A DNA stretch of 64,000 nucleotides from positions 10,922,001 to 10,986,000 of the forward strand of contig CM034411.1 in the NCBI GenBank assembly GCA_019925095.2, written 5' to 3'. The notes under the pieces were generated by a model. That model was given only the letters and a program-made list of their open reading frames with translations, had not been told where the DNA came from and made no database searches. Source of the stretch: Dendrolimus kikuchii. Lineage: Eukaryota > Arthropoda > Insecta > Lepidoptera > Lasiocampidae. This document shows positions 20,987 to 31,439 of this stretch, one piece after another (the first letter of the stretch is position 1; every line of letters starts with the position of its first letter). The position numbers were made by a program, and so were the translations under genes.

Positions 20987-21371
20987 CATACATACATACA
21001 TACATAACTTCACGCCAGTTCCCTTGCGGCGTAGGCACGAACAACAGAGCGCCATTTAGGCTTATTCTTACACACCTCACTTGCTTCTTTGACATTCATA
21101 ACTCTTGTCATGCACACTCGTCTGTTCTTAAGGCTCCTGACATCACCTTCCGCTAGTACACGATCAATTTGATCATGGAAGGTGTGTCGTGGCCTTCCAC
21201 GACTTCTGCATCCATCCACTTTTGCATTGTATATCTGTTTAGTCATTCTTTCGACATGCCCGAACCACCGGAGCATTCCTTTCCTTACCTTCACCCCGAC
21301 ACTCTCTTTCAGACCAACTCTCTTTCTTACTTCGGTATTACGAACGCGGTCCGCGAGCGTCACTCCGGAGA
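20987..21371 (-). mobile_element. LINE family C, 5'-truncated, 9-bp duplication
   Basis: Minus-strand coding at 21010-21371 reads LADRVRNTEVRKRVGLKE, GMLRWFGHVERM and GRPRHTFHDQIDRVLAEG, ending in RAYAARELA and TGA, then a (TATG)n tail at 20987-21004. TTTGTAGTA lies at 20978-20986 and 21372-21380. Only the C-terminal post-RT part remains. It is open throughout, but has no catalytic domain. Compared with the copy at 30574 it keeps a short segment (GLKES region) that is deleted there. Confidence 0.88.
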
Positions 21372-21380
21372 TTTGTAGTA

Positions 21381-21840
21381 TTGATGTAATTTCAGACTTT
21401 GTTTTGTTACATTATATTCAATAATAATTAATAAATACAAATTATCTACAGCATCTTTCGTAAGCCAAAATCTTATCCTAAAGTCCGTATCATCCAATGC
21501 TTGCATATAATTAATGCGTTCCAGTTAAATGATACATAAAATCATCTAATTCGTCTTCAACGGTATCAAATATTTGCATTTTACAAATATATCTTCGTAA
21601 AAAGAAAACTTTCAACAGTAATTGTTTGAATCACAGCTATCACAACCATATGTTATGGCTGTCGACTAATTTATATGGCAGATAGATTTGCTATAGACCA
21701 CTTGATCTGACATGTAGTTTACAGGGTACTTTATTTGCCAGTTAGTGCTGTTTATCAATTGTAAAGCGCAAACGTTCTCTTTATTCGATAAATAAGTTGC
21801 AAGTAGCTTATTAGGAACTTTATTTAGACTTTGTGAAACA
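21381..21840. other. Unassigned sequence
   Basis: No convincing coding, RNA or repeat signal. Confidence 0.4.
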
Positions 21841-21844
21841 GGCC

Positions 21845-22090
21845 CTAATAATAATAATAATCGGCAGACAAACACGCATATTGTATATCCCCAAATTAAG
21901 CAAGTTACGCTTGTGTTATGGATAATATACAACGGACTACTCTGGGGCCGATCGCAGACACCCAGACCATAGTAAATAACGGAGAAAATACGTTTCCGAA
22001 ATTTACGATACCAGGAATCGAACCCGGAGCCTCTGCGTTGCAGTGAGGTAGGCCGGCAAAGACTTAGCCCGCTCAACCACAGAGGCCGTC
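21845..22090 (-). repeat. tRNA-derived SINE (family G)
   Basis: On the minus strand: GACGGCCTCTGTGGTTGAG (A-box region) and GGGTTCGATTCCTGG (B box), then a unique body and a (TTA)n-like 3' end. Internal RNA polymerase III promoter boxes mark it as a SINE. Other copies are at 24354, 45062 and 46603. Confidence 0.85.
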
Positions 22091-22114
22091 AAATTGTTTT
22101 GTTTTATTGTTTAA

Positions 22115-22460
22115 TTAATTTACATATACATAAAACTGCGAATAACTAGTAAAACCTATGTTATAATTCAGAGAGATACTTTTTTTATAAGTTTTTCTTC
22201 TGTAACGTTCTTCGGGAAAATTGTCTTGCAAAGACCAGCAGTAATCTGCCATCATGCAACGGTACCGTTTACCCGGATACCTTTCCATCGTCACTTTTAG
22301 GCCCTGATGGAAATGTTTTCCCCGTTCCACAGAAAATTTTCCAACATCAGGAAATGTAAGTAACTGTAGAAAAAGCGTAATTTTATTCTGATATCCAAGC
22401 TATAGTACTTAAAGACCAAAACCAATTCAGTACGTCCATGAATAAATGTTCGCAAACTGT
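22115..22460 (-). pseudogene. Fragment of a widespread uncharacterised ADYCW-type protein
   Basis: Two minus-strand frames join near 22350. The upstream part has YYSLDIRIKLRFFYSYLHF, the downstream part VGKFSVERGKHFHQGLKV, MERYPGKRYRCMMADYCW and ERYRRKTYKK. I recognise this layout (IHFLHSHLDFFPEN...GERFHQ...MEKRYQGKW...MLADYCW) from the C-terminus of uncharacterised proteins found in high copy in arthropods and cnidarians, probably of mobile origin. Function is not established. The frameshift and missing N-terminus make this copy a relic. The identification is by memory of the family pattern. Confidence 0.6.
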
Positions 22461-22524
22461 GTACTTGAAATAATAGACTGTAGAGTATCCAGGACAACAA
22501 AAAATATTTTTATTTAATGAATGA

Positions 22525-22650
22525 AAACTCTTTATTGTTCACTATAACTTAAACCTAGACAATTTAATATGACTACATTTCCATTAGAACAATGGACGGC
22601 CTTATCGCTTATAGCGCTCTCTTTCAGGCAACCCGGTTTCCTAGAAGGCA
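22525..22650 (-). repeat. LINE 3' UTR tail
   Basis: The minus-strand order GGTTGCCTGAAAGAGAGC, CGATAAGGCCGTCC and CAATAAAGAG is the ending of the CR1/Jockey-group LINE. Confidence 0.6.
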
Positions 22651-22770
22651 TTATAAGAAAAATTAAAATACAATACTTGGTGGTTTAACTAAATTAAAAC
22701 TAATTCAATCGAAATTAAATACAATTAAAGAAAAAATAAACTACTACAGATATACATATTAAATAGATTA

Positions 22771-23006
22771 TCTTATACTAATATATAAATCTGAAGAGTT
22801 TGTTTGATTGAACGCGCTAATCTCAGGAACTACTGGTCTGATTTGAAAAATTCTTTCAGTGTTAGATAGCCCATTTATCGAGGAAGGCTATAGGCTATAT
22901 ATCATTACGCTAAGCCCAATAGGAGCGGAGCAGCAATGAAGAATGTTTTAAAATCGGGGGGTATTGAAAACAAATTCCACGCGGACGACGTCGCGGGCAC
23001 AGCTAG
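22771..23006 (+). mobile_element. Non-autonomous Helitron, Lep1-like
   Basis: Starts A|TCTTATACTAATATATAAAT and ends CGGGCACAGCTAG|T; 236 bp. Its reverse-oriented sister at 44288-44523 is the same length and closely similar. Confidence 0.8.
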
Positions 23007-23204
23007 TAATAATATAAATTACATATATCTACATGCGAACAATAATATAATTCTAATATATTTTTTTGAACTATGTAATTAATCCGCTATTTGACTCGTT
23101 AATTATATGACGTCTAACTTGTTATGCTCTTACAAAGTCTAGGCAGCTTCAGCGTTTTCTAATTTTTAGATTATTTACAATTGATTTATATAATCTTACT
23201 ATTC

Positions 23205-23700
23205 TTTTTTGTGTGAGAGGAAATCTGATTGAGGACTTACCACCGTGGGCGAAGCGCGGTGAGGGCGTGTGGTATTCGCCGCGATGGGGTGGTAATAACA
23301 CCTCCAAGGAAATGCTATTACCACCCGCGTCGCGTATTCTAAAACCCCTCAGTGTTCCTTCCTTTGCCTTATGCCAAGGTTACAGGAAAATAGCGCCCGA
23401 CGTCGTCCCTCTCAAGTCCAAGAGAGATGAGTACATGCAGAACACGGCGCACCTTTCTCTCGACGGTACTAGTAGTAGGTGGGAACCCTTCCCCTGGGCC
23501 ACACCCGCGCTGTCCGCTCATGGCGGCCCAAGTCGATAAAGCCCATTGGCGCCTACGCGTCCTCCTTAGGCGGGCGCGAAGCCGACTGGCACGCTCACGC
23601 TCCCGCTCCGCCTTCTTTAGCAAGCATTACGCGTTCGCAAAAGGAGGAGATGGCGTTGCATCCGGGTTTGATTCTGACCTCGACCGGAAGCCAGTGGCCT
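23205..23700 (-). repeat. GC-rich repeat family H
   Basis: The complement of 23290-23400 matches 14650-14760, including GGCATAAGGCAAAGGAAGG and GGAGGTGTTATTACCACCC. Open frames up to 108 codons on both strands overlap it, without motifs. Confidence 0.6.
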
Positions 23701-24152
23701 TAAATATAGCCTATGTTACTCAGAGATAGTGTAGCATTCGAATGGTCTCTGTTGACGTAGTGAGTTTGCCCTGATTCCCGGGGCACTCTCAAGCACTGAT
23801 GAGCTAGGATTAGCGTGGGTGTAACTATGTTCTAAGTCTCACGCTTTTTCTACCATGGATGCACATGAATGGAGCGCGGGGCACATGGGAGGAGGGTGGT
23901 TTTAGTGGAGTATTGATTAGTCGAGTCTCCACATAAGCCGGCGATTGACTCTGGTAGCTATTCGTGGCTCATCTCTCATCGCTTTGGTCTGATCCCTAGC
24001 AAAGGAGCCGGTAGAGTGCAAAATTTCCCCGCCTTAAAAAAAAAAGCATTCGAATGGTGAAAGAATTTTTGAAATCGGTCAAGTAGTTTTTGTGCTTATT
24101 CGTTACAAGCAAACGGAAATACAAATCTTTCCTCTTATTAGTATAGATATTC
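23701..24152 (-). repeat. Helitron-like 5' end, split by an H element
   Basis: CTATGTTACTCAGAGATAG...GCATTCGAATGG and, after the insertion, TGAAAGAATTTTTGAAATCG...TTATTAGTATAGAT form the usual minus-strand end of lepidopteran Helitron-like repeats. The CTAG end was not found. Confidence 0.5.
23747..24044 (+). mobile_element. 298-bp family H element with 14-bp duplication
   Basis: Flanked by AGCATTCGAATGGT at 23733-23746 and 24045-24058, and ends in an A-tail. Contains TTTTAGTGGAGTATTGATTA. A related copy lies in reverse at 56967-57300. The size, A-tail and long duplication indicate LINE-mobilised SINE-type insertion. Confidence 0.8.
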
Positions 24153-24264
24153 AGTGAGCGAAGCGCAGTGCGGTGTTCTCACAATCGAGGTTAAAGAAAA
24201 AAAAGTCTACGAAAAACCCAAACCTACTTTAAAAGTAAATTCAATTCAAGTTAACTAAAGAATA

Positions 24265-24345
24265 ACAAGTATTTTCTACAATATCTTGAAGTCTGTGCAA
24301 AATAAAACATACATATTGCTATATTTTTCATTGTAGCAAAGCAAC
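24265..24345 (-). repeat. Repeat K fragment
   Basis: ACAATATCTTGAAGTCTGTG then AAATAAAACATA matches the end of the repeats at 29290-29340 and 41940-42010. Confidence 0.45.
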
Positions 24346-24353
24346 TTTGATTT

Positions 24354-24870
24354 TGACGGCCTCTGTGGTTGAGTGGGCCAGTCTTAGCCGGCCGAAATCG
24401 CTGGAACGCAGAGGCTCCGGGTTCGATTCCTGGCATGGTAAATTTCGGAAACGAACTTTCTGTTATTTACTATGGTGTCTGGGATCGGTCCCAGAGTGGT
24501 CCGTTGTGTATTACTCATAACACAAGCGTAACTTGCTTAGCATAGGGATATACAAAGTGAGGGGGGCCCACGCCTGCCAGGGCGGCGGAGAGGCTAGGTC
24601 ATATACCCGTAGCCCTGGCATATGGCGAAGGACGGAAAACCCAGGGGTTTTAGTGGGTATCCCTAACCGGGGGTGGCAACAGCATGGCACCAGTTCTGAC
24701 TGGGCATGCTGGTGCCACCCCCGATCTGGCGAATACCACACACGGGTCGCGAATATCCCCCCAAGGTTCCGCCCTTGTCGCGGCTTATGGTCCTCAAGCG
24801 GATTTCCCCTGGCTAAAAAAAAAAAATAGGGATATACAAAGTGCGTGTTTGTCAGTCGATTATTTAAAAA
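24354..24870 (+). repeat. tRNA-derived SINE (family G), interrupted
   Basis: A-box region CTGTGGTTGAGTGGGCC at 24362-24378 and B box GGGTTCGATTCC at 24419-24430. The body reaches 24559 and resumes at 24844 (CGTGTTTGTCAGTCGATTAT), as shown by the uninterrupted copy at 21845-22090. Confidence 0.85.
24560..24825 (+). mobile_element. 266-bp family H element with 18-bp duplication
   Basis: The insertion inside the SINE is flanked by an 18-bp repeat beginning ATAGGGATATAC at 24542-24559 and 24826-24843. It has the H signature GGTTTTAGTGGGTATCCC and ends in a run of A. Target-primed insertion is clear. Confidence 0.9.
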
Positions 24871-24977
24871 AAACAATTTTTAACGTTCTGCTAACACAGA
24901 GTTTTAGATATTATAGAAAATAGATACGTAGATATAACACTTTAATGTTCACCAAAATAAGCAATTACAAAATTGTC

Positions 24978-25168
24978 TTTTTTATTGCATAAGTTCCGCA
25001 AACAGGGAAACCTGTTGGAAAGCGGTAACCATCGCCTATGGACATTTATAACACCAAAGGCGCCACCAATGTGCTGCCGCTCCCACCTGAATGTGGGTAT
25101 TCTGTTCGCCTCTTACAACAGGCCATACGGCCGCAGGAAATTGTATTCTTTCTCCTTCCCTGCACAGT
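24978..25168 (-). repeat. Family A copy with internal deletion
   Basis: Keeps both ends (TTGCATAAGTTCCGCAAAC and TCTCCTTCCCTGCAC) but lacks the middle ~110 bp. Confidence 0.75.
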
Positions 25169-25787
25169 CAAAGGTTTCTTTTTTCCTAATTTTTTGAAGT
25201 GTCTTAATAACAATTAGAAAAAAGCCGAGCAAAGAAATGTACAATCAGTATCGTCATTAGTGATAATTAATATTTTGACACTAATCTAAACATTTGCTTT
25301 CGTGAAACAATTCATTGTTAACAGGTCTACTGTAAATTCAGCGCTAGTGACAGACAGCTCTGACAAATCTGTCTGTTTCATGCCTTTGCTTCCATTTAAT
25401 GAAGTTTTCCTATTCGTATCAAAGCGTGGGTAGGTTTCTGATGGTAATGTTTAAACATTACCAGTGCAAAGTAATACATTTCGGAACTGTTTAAATAGAG
25501 TTTCGAAATTTATTACTTTTCACTAGTAAATCAGGGTTATATCTTAGGGAAGGTACCCATTGTACTAAAAGGGGTATTTAATCTGTACAATAAAACATCA
25601 CTGTCATTAACGTCAAACAATACTGACAAGTGACTGATCATCGAGCTCCTAGCCCCCTTCCAATAACTGAACCGAACACGGTCACAAGTATTTCTAATAT
25701 AAGATATCTGTTAAAATAATAATTGGGAGTTCCTATAAAATATTTAAAATTAAACATAATACGAAGATTATAAAAGTGTTTATATTA
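25169..25787. other. Unassigned AT-rich sequence
   Basis: No coding or repeat feature recognised. Confidence 0.4.
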
Positions 25788-25791
25788 ATAA

Positions 25792-26260
25792 TGTTACACG
25801 CCGACAAAAGTGGATGCACACATGCCTACCGTAAAAAACACACTTTATTACCTTTCCACATTTGGACTTCTTTTGTTTACTTTGTGTTTAAAATTTGTAA
25901 TTAGAAAAACAGCCTATTGTGTATCGTAATCTTTTATGGCAGTCATAAGGCATATGTATCGAACTGATTCTAAGAAATTTGTGCTACGCGGGCAGGCAGC
26001 CATATGGTATCGGTGCAGTATAAAGCAATGGCCCAATGGAGAGATCGGCAGTCGAGCGAGAACCACGATCAAGGCGAGACTTGTGTACATTCGGTGATCT
26101 ATTTAGTGACGGACTTTGCGCGTGTTATTGAATCGTGCATTACGTTTGCACTGGTTGTGTTCAGTTATATTTGTACCTGTGTTATACGTGTTTGTATAGT
26201 TATAATAAACTCTATAATAATTCCAACGGCATTTTAATTCGAGTCCTGTAATTCGTAACA
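25792..26260. mobile_element. Solo LTR, family D
   Basis: TGTTACACG...TTCGTAACA, 469 bp, flanked by ATAA at 25788-25791 and 26261-26264. Inverted relative to the copy at 2145. AATAAACTC ~55 bp from the end could be the polyadenylation signal, which would make this the sense orientation. Confidence 0.85.
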
Positions 26261-26277
26261 ATAATAAAAGAACAATA

Positions 26278-26595
26278 CTACTACGTGACCCGTTCACGGG
26301 GGAGGCAGGTCCTCAAAATACCATGCTTAGTCACAGGGGGGCTTAGGTTTTCGTCACACAGTCAATATCCTCTAGGGAAATCTCTCGCTTTTTCGATCTA
26401 TATTCAAATATGGCACGCAGCGTTTAGCGCTTTTTAAACAAACAGCTTAAAGACAAACATGAGCCAATTTATTATTTTGTTAACTTTCTGTTCGCAAAAA
26501 CTGATTTAAAACCACATTTATGAATTACTACTTGAAAACTGGAGGGGTCTTGGTCACCGACGGGGGAGAGGGCTAAAAAATAGGTCACGTAGTAG
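26278..26595. mobile_element. Possible MITE with 13-bp terminal inverted repeats
   Basis: CTACTACGTGACC at 26278-26290 and its complement at 26583-26595, with a loosely related subterminal CGGGGGAG on both sides. No transposase. No clear target duplication, so this is moderate only. Confidence 0.45.
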
Positions 26596-26641
26596 GGACA
26601 CTTTCCCTAAGTCGATTTCGCTAAGTCGGGGTATAATCCTA

Positions 26642-26867
26642 TCCTATAAATATTATAAACGCGAAAGTTTGTACGAATGTACTCATGTATGTATGTTTGT
26701 TACTCTTTCACGCAAAAACTACTGAATGGATTATGATGAAACTTTACAATAATATAGCTTACACATCAGAATAACACATAGGCTATAATTTAGAAATATA
26801 TAGTGTGAATTATGCAAAATATAACGATTTTCCATCACCACGCGGGTGAAACCGCAGGCGCAGCTAG
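26642..26867 (+). mobile_element. Non-autonomous Helitron, Lep1-like
   Basis: Starts A|TCCTATAAATATTATAAACG, holds ACTCTTTCACGCAAAAACTA and ends AGGCGCAGCTAG|T. Confidence 0.8.
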
Positions 26868-27256
26868 TATAATATAATTTTATCATTTTAAAAATAGATT
26901 TCCGAAAATTAGTTACTCCGTTTCTAAAATAAAGATAAAAATAATCTGGGGGAATAAATATGCTAAGCTCCAATAAAAGCTGAATCAACGAGAATAACCG
27001 CGTCACTCTTAATTCGCGTAAATCGGGATAGCGTAAGCGAGGTATTACTGTACTTAAAAATACTTAACTAAACATCGCGTAGCAGTTCTTAGTTCATTAA
27101 ACGATTAATCCAAGGGGAGATAATACGTTTACAACGCGACTAATTCCATTGTCACATGCCTTCACACGTCGTCCGATGTATGACGTAACAAGATAACATA
27201 CGAGGATTTATTCTGTATGTAACCGTTGCGGTTAATTATGTTATATTATCTTAATA
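26868..27256. other. Unassigned AT-rich sequence
   Basis: Nothing recognised. Confidence 0.4.
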
Positions 27257-27260
27257 ATAT

Positions 27261-27770
27261 TGTGTACTTAGGTTCCGACAAAAACAAATTCCACTCCTTA
27301 TCTGTAAAAACACAGTTTATTACCTGTCGGCATTTGAACTAATATGAATACTTTTATGATCGTCTTCTTTTGTTTACTTATTTATTGGCATACGTTTCTA
27401 GAAAACAGCCTATTGTTCTATTGTACTCGTTTGGCTCGTAGGCCGCTTGCGGCTGAATCATTAGCCAAGTGTTGCGGATTACGTCGATTACGATACGAGC
27501 AAATTTGTGTTTGTGAGATATACAACGACGGCGTGATAGAGATAGGGGACAGTCAAGGTACAGCTACGATACGAGCGTGACGTGTGTACATTCGGGAATC
27601 TAGTAGTAACGGACTTGGAGAGTTTTATTGAATTACGACCTTCTGCATTACGTTTGGATTTGTTGTGTTCGGTTATATTTGCACCTGTGTTATACGTGTT
27701 TGTATAGTTCTAATGAACTCTATAGTCATTCTAACGGCATTTTAATTCGAGATCCGCTAAACTCGCAACA
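27261..27770. mobile_element. Solo LTR, family D
   Basis: TGTGTACTTAGG...ACTCGCAACA, 510 bp, flanked by ATAT at 27257-27260 and 27771-27774. Same orientation as 25792. Confidence 0.85.
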
Positions 27771-27916
27771 ATATTGACATAATAAATTCAAGTTTGCTAG
27801 ATAAGGCATTTGCTTGTATTGATGTCTATATTCTTAGTCTAAAATATACCGATATAATCATAAACTTGTGTTTCGGCATCAATAACCAACCCAAGTGAAC
27901 ATAATAAACGCAAATC

Positions 27917-27998
27917 TGATAGGTGGTAAGGCATTTGCCTCGCCTGGATGGCTACCATCTATGGTCTAGAGTATGCCGCTACATATAGTAAGTTAAGT
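27917..27998 (+). repeat. Family A fragment
   Basis: AGGTGGTAAGGCATTTGCC and GGTCTAGAGTATGCCGC match the first half of family A. Confidence 0.6.
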
Positions 27999-28298
27999 GG
28001 TGTTCGTAATAAATAAAAGATATTACTAGTAATATGATATATAATGTAGTAAGAACTAGCATAAACTGGTGTATTAGACAGTAAGATTATAAAAATAAAA
28101 GTTAACAAATAAAAATGTAGCTAGAGACGAAAAATGCACTATTTCCCAAAAGAAATAAATAAAAATAAAAAAAGGTAAGAAAAACCTCAGCCTTACCTAA
28201 TGACAGAGGAGAACGACGATAAAAAAAGAGTATGCAGTTATAACAATCATGACTTGTTTTCTGTTACCACTGGCCAGATTCTCATACCCTCTTTCAAC

Positions 28299-28467
28299 GA
28301 AAAAAGAGAAAGAAAAAGAAATAGTTAAAATAGAAATAAAAATAATAAAAAAGAAATTAAAATAAAAAGAGATAAAAAAGAAGTAAAAAAGAAGTAAAAA
28401 ATTGAAAAAAAAGAAATTAAAAGAAAACAAGAGATACAAATACAAAAAAAAAGGAAAAAGAAATTAC
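28299..28467 (+). repeat. Polypurine (A/G) tract
   Basis: About 170 bases in which the plus strand is overwhelmingly A and G (GAAAAAAGAGAAAGAAAAAG and similar), broken by few pyrimidines. Low complexity; the open frame on the minus strand is compositional. Confidence 0.8.
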
Positions 28468-28539
28468 CGACAAATCGTATTTGTGAGGAGGTGAAAATAA
28501 AAACAACTTCAACAAGTTAATAAGCTTTTTTAAAAAGGT

Positions 28540-28830
28540 TTTTAAATACAAGCTTTTGAGATCCTGGATATCATGTAGCAGCAGAGTGCTAGCCACGACA
28601 AGTAAAACGAGCCCAAACACGACGGGTGTATCTTGTTTAGTACAGGAGTTCCTATGGCCACCTTCCGACTCCATCGTCAGATCAGCTCCATGGTACACAT
28701 ATTATTGCATTGTCATGCAATATACATATGCGAGCAAAATTTCAGCTCAATCGGAAACCGGGAAGTTGGTCAAATTTAATTTACAAGATTCCACCCGAAC
28801 TTACATACATACATAGATAGGTACATCCAT
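28540..28830 (+). repeat. Lepidopteran interspersed repeat, LINE 3'-end type
   Basis: Carries GTTCCTATGGCCACCTTCCG and CGGAAACCGGGAAGTTGG then a TACATACATACATAG end, a combination I recognise as a common repeat ending in Lepidoptera. The parent element is not identified. Confidence 0.45.
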
Positions 28831-29280
28831 TGCAAGTTAAATAACAGTTTTTCGGTGGAAACTTGAAGTTTCCCAGCACCAAGCATACCTAAGCTTTATT
28901 TTATTCATTGTTCATTCGATTTTTAATATTTAGGCGTGTAATGCCGAAAATAAACGGTCCATTTCTGTCTTTCAATTTTGACACAATTGAAGTATTGTCA
29001 ACTTTCAAAATTAAACAAATTTCATTGTTAAAAAAGGTTTCACAGATAACTTTTTTACCTACTTATTTGTTACTTTATGGTGTTTCTTAGATTATGGAGA
29101 ATTTTCAAGAGCAAATTTGTGTTTAAATTATAAAATATTATTGAGTATAAACATCTAATAGAATAAAAAAAAAATTGAAACTGTTTACAATAAAATAAAT
29201 GAAAAATTAAGTTATAATTATGAAACCTTTCGGACAATTAAGATCGTTCTTTTATGTCTCATTTCTATACAAATTGAATA
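28831..29280. other. Unassigned AT-rich sequence
   Basis: No motif or repeat match seen. Confidence 0.4.
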
Positions 29281-30360
29281 ATTGTAATTGAATAATTGTG
29301 TAAAACATTTTCTACAGCATCTTGAAGTCGGTACCAAATAAAACATAAAAAAAACAACAGCAAAACAAAATATAGAAACTGTTATGTTTTACTTGATACC
29401 GACTTCAAGATGTTCTAGAAAAACATCGGATAAATATTTATTTTTTGGTTTTAGTGTGAAGTTAAATGTGAAAGAAGCAAGTGAGGTGTGTAAGAATAAG
29501 CCTAAATGGCGCTCTGTTGTTCGTGCCTGCCCCGCAAGGGAACTGGCGTGAAGTTATGTGTGTATGTATGTATGTAGTGTGAAGTTAGTTTTGTTTTTGT
29601 TAAAAAAAAATACTTCTTAGTTACGCCTTGAATACTTTTAGAAATAACATATTAAGCGGCTGTAGAAATTGTACAACTGGCACGCGTATACTTTGCCATC
29701 TCACTCTTCGGTGTTTATGCTGTTCAACAAGGGTTGCTCTCGATTTCATTCCGATCCATAAATCAGATCCTGACTTGGTGACAATGGGACCATCTCGCGA
29801 GTTAAAAAAAATTGAAAATCGGTCCATAATTGACGGAGAAATCGCGTAACACACCTACAAAAAAACTAAGCGCCTGAAGAAAGTATAATACTAGCACGCG
29901 CATACAAGCTTTATTTGGAAATATGTAGACTCTCGGCGCTTTTTAATAAGGGTTACTCTCGATTTCTCTGAGATCCAGTCATCAGATCCTGACTTGGTGG
30001 CCATAGAATCGCCTTGAAAGTATATACTTACGCACAAAGAAAACAATTTGTAAATCGGTTTACAATTGGCGGAGATATCGGGTTATGAAGAAGTTGGTTA
30101 ACAATTTTAGTGAGTTTCTCTAATTCCTTGGAATCCACTCATCAGAATCTGACATAGTGACAATGGCACCAATTCAAGAGTCTATCTATCCTTTACATTA
30201 AAGAAATTTTTTGAAAATTGGTTACTCATTTGTAAATACCAACTTACCGCACTAGTATCATAAATAACTATTTTCCTCATTTACTCATTTGTTAGATTTT
30301 TTTTACTAGTTTTACAACAGCAACAACTTTTATCCATGTAATACTAGATATATTAAGCGC
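29281..30360 (+). repeat. Repeat K, diverged multi-part copy
   Basis: Successive similar blocks: CAGATCCTGACTTGGTGAC at 29764, CAGATCCTGACTTGGTGGC at 29983 and CAGAATCTGACATAGTGAC at 30143, each followed by an AATCGGT...GGAGA-type phrase. The reverse copy at 41573-42065 shares this pattern. An unclassified lepidopteran repeat. Confidence 0.55.
29465..29575 (+). mobile_element. LINE family C, severely 5'-truncated, 12-bp duplication
   Basis: Only the last ~30 codons (KEASEVCKNKPKWRS...) and tail remain. AGTGTGAAGTTA flanks it at 29453-29464 and 29576-29587. Confidence 0.88.
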
Positions 30361-30427
30361 CTCGTATTAAGTATGGTACCAAAGACAACTAACTTTATTT
30401 ATGAAAATCTGCTATAGCATGTGCATT

Positions 30428-30553
30428 AAAATTTAGAATACAATTCCAAACCACCTAAAAGATTTTCTGATAAATAAATTTAAAACTGAATTAAAAGAAT
30501 GACTCTTAAATAGAATGGTTTACTCGGTGGACGAATTTCTCAATTATAAATAG
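30428..30553 (+). pseudogene. LINE RT C-terminal scrap (CR1/Jockey group)
   Basis: Reads NTIPNHLKDFLINKFKTELK, one stop, then LLNRMVYSVDEFLNYK and a stop. This is the LP..LK...FK..L..WL...FYSV.EF ending of CR1/Jockey-group proteins. Two in-frame stops. Confidence 0.65.
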
Positions 30554-30573
30554 ATATTTTGACATTATTGTAG

Positions 30574-31203
30574 AGACTTGTATATCTTGGATGTGCTTTT
30601 AGCAGTGATGGAAGGTACACCACTGATATAGAAAGAAGAGTGAATTTGGGGAATAGTTTGAATGGAGCGTTAGGTAAACTTCTAGGCCCTAAGAACCTCA
30701 GCCAGAAGGCCCAGCTCGCCATACACAACGCGGTGCTGGTACCTACGCTCACGTATGGAAGCGAGAGTTGGGTATGGAAGAGAGAGCATGAAAGTAGAGT
30801 AAACGCGGTTGAGATTCGAGCACTGCGGAGTGACGCTCGCGGACCGCGTTCGTAATACCGAAGTAAGAAAGAGAGTGTCGGGGTGAAGGTAAGGAAAGGA
30901 ATGCTCCGGTGGTTCGGGCATGTGGAAAGAATGCATGATGAAAGAATGACTAAACAGATATACAATGCAAAAGTGGATGGATGCAGAAGTCGTGGAAGGC
31001 CACGACACACCTTCCATGATCAAATCGATCGTGTACTAGCGGAGGGCGATATCAGGAGCCTTAAGAACAGACGAGTGTGCATGACAAGAGTTATGAATGT
31101 CAAAGAAGCAAGTGAGGTGTGTAACAATGGGCCTAAATGGCGCTCTGTTCTTCGTGCCTACCCCGCAAGGGAACTGACGTGAACTTGTATGTATGTATGT
31201 ATA
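30574..31203 (+). pseudogene. LINE family C, longest copy, C-terminal RT region
   Basis: Starts LVYLGCAFSSDGRYTTDIER, continues NLGNSLNGALGKLLGP, LTYGSESWVWKREHESRVNA, then after a frame change KVRKGMLRWFGHVERMHDER, GRPRHTFHDQIDRVLAEG and ends RAYPARELT with a TGA and (TATG)n. This is the post-catalytic part of an RTE-type endonuclease-reverse transcriptase. A 16-bp-scale deletion between repeated GAGAGT motifs near 30870 removes part of the block kept at 21330. No catalytic RT motif is present. Confidence 0.85.
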
Positions 31204-31246
31204 TACTAATAATTAATATTCCTTTTGACATTGATCAGTATCAGTA

Positions 31247-31424
31247 CATATATACATACATAACTACACGCTAGTTCCCTTGCGGGGTAGGCACTCTCAC
31301 ATTCCACGTGCCTATACGGCACTCTGCTCCTCTCGACCCGCCAGGTTTGGCGCTGCGTGAAGGGTGGCGGCCCCCTTCGCCGTATGCGCGAGAGTTCACA
31401 CCGACGGGGGCGCATCGGTGAGCG
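31247..31424 (-). mobile_element. 178-bp internally deleted LINE C with 12-bp duplication
   Basis: On the minus strand a GC-rich 5' leader runs into CRIGTWNVR, the usual first motif of a LINE endonuclease (IGTWNVRS), and then joins directly to the C terminal end CTACCCCGCAAGGGAAC and (TATG)n-like tail. Almost the whole ORF is missing. TCAGTATCAGTA flanks it at 31235-31246 and 31425-31436, so the deleted form itself was inserted. It retains what looks like the true 5' end. Confidence 0.8.
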
Positions 31425-31439
31425 TCAGTATCAGTAAAT

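Noticed and set aside
24362..24430. Genuine tRNA gene
   Set aside because: A and B boxes are present but there is no cloverleaf 3' half, and four copies share the same non-tRNA body, so it is a SINE.
28197..28445. Phe/Leu/Ser-rich ORF on the minus strand
   Set aside because: A direct product of the polypurine tract; low complexity.
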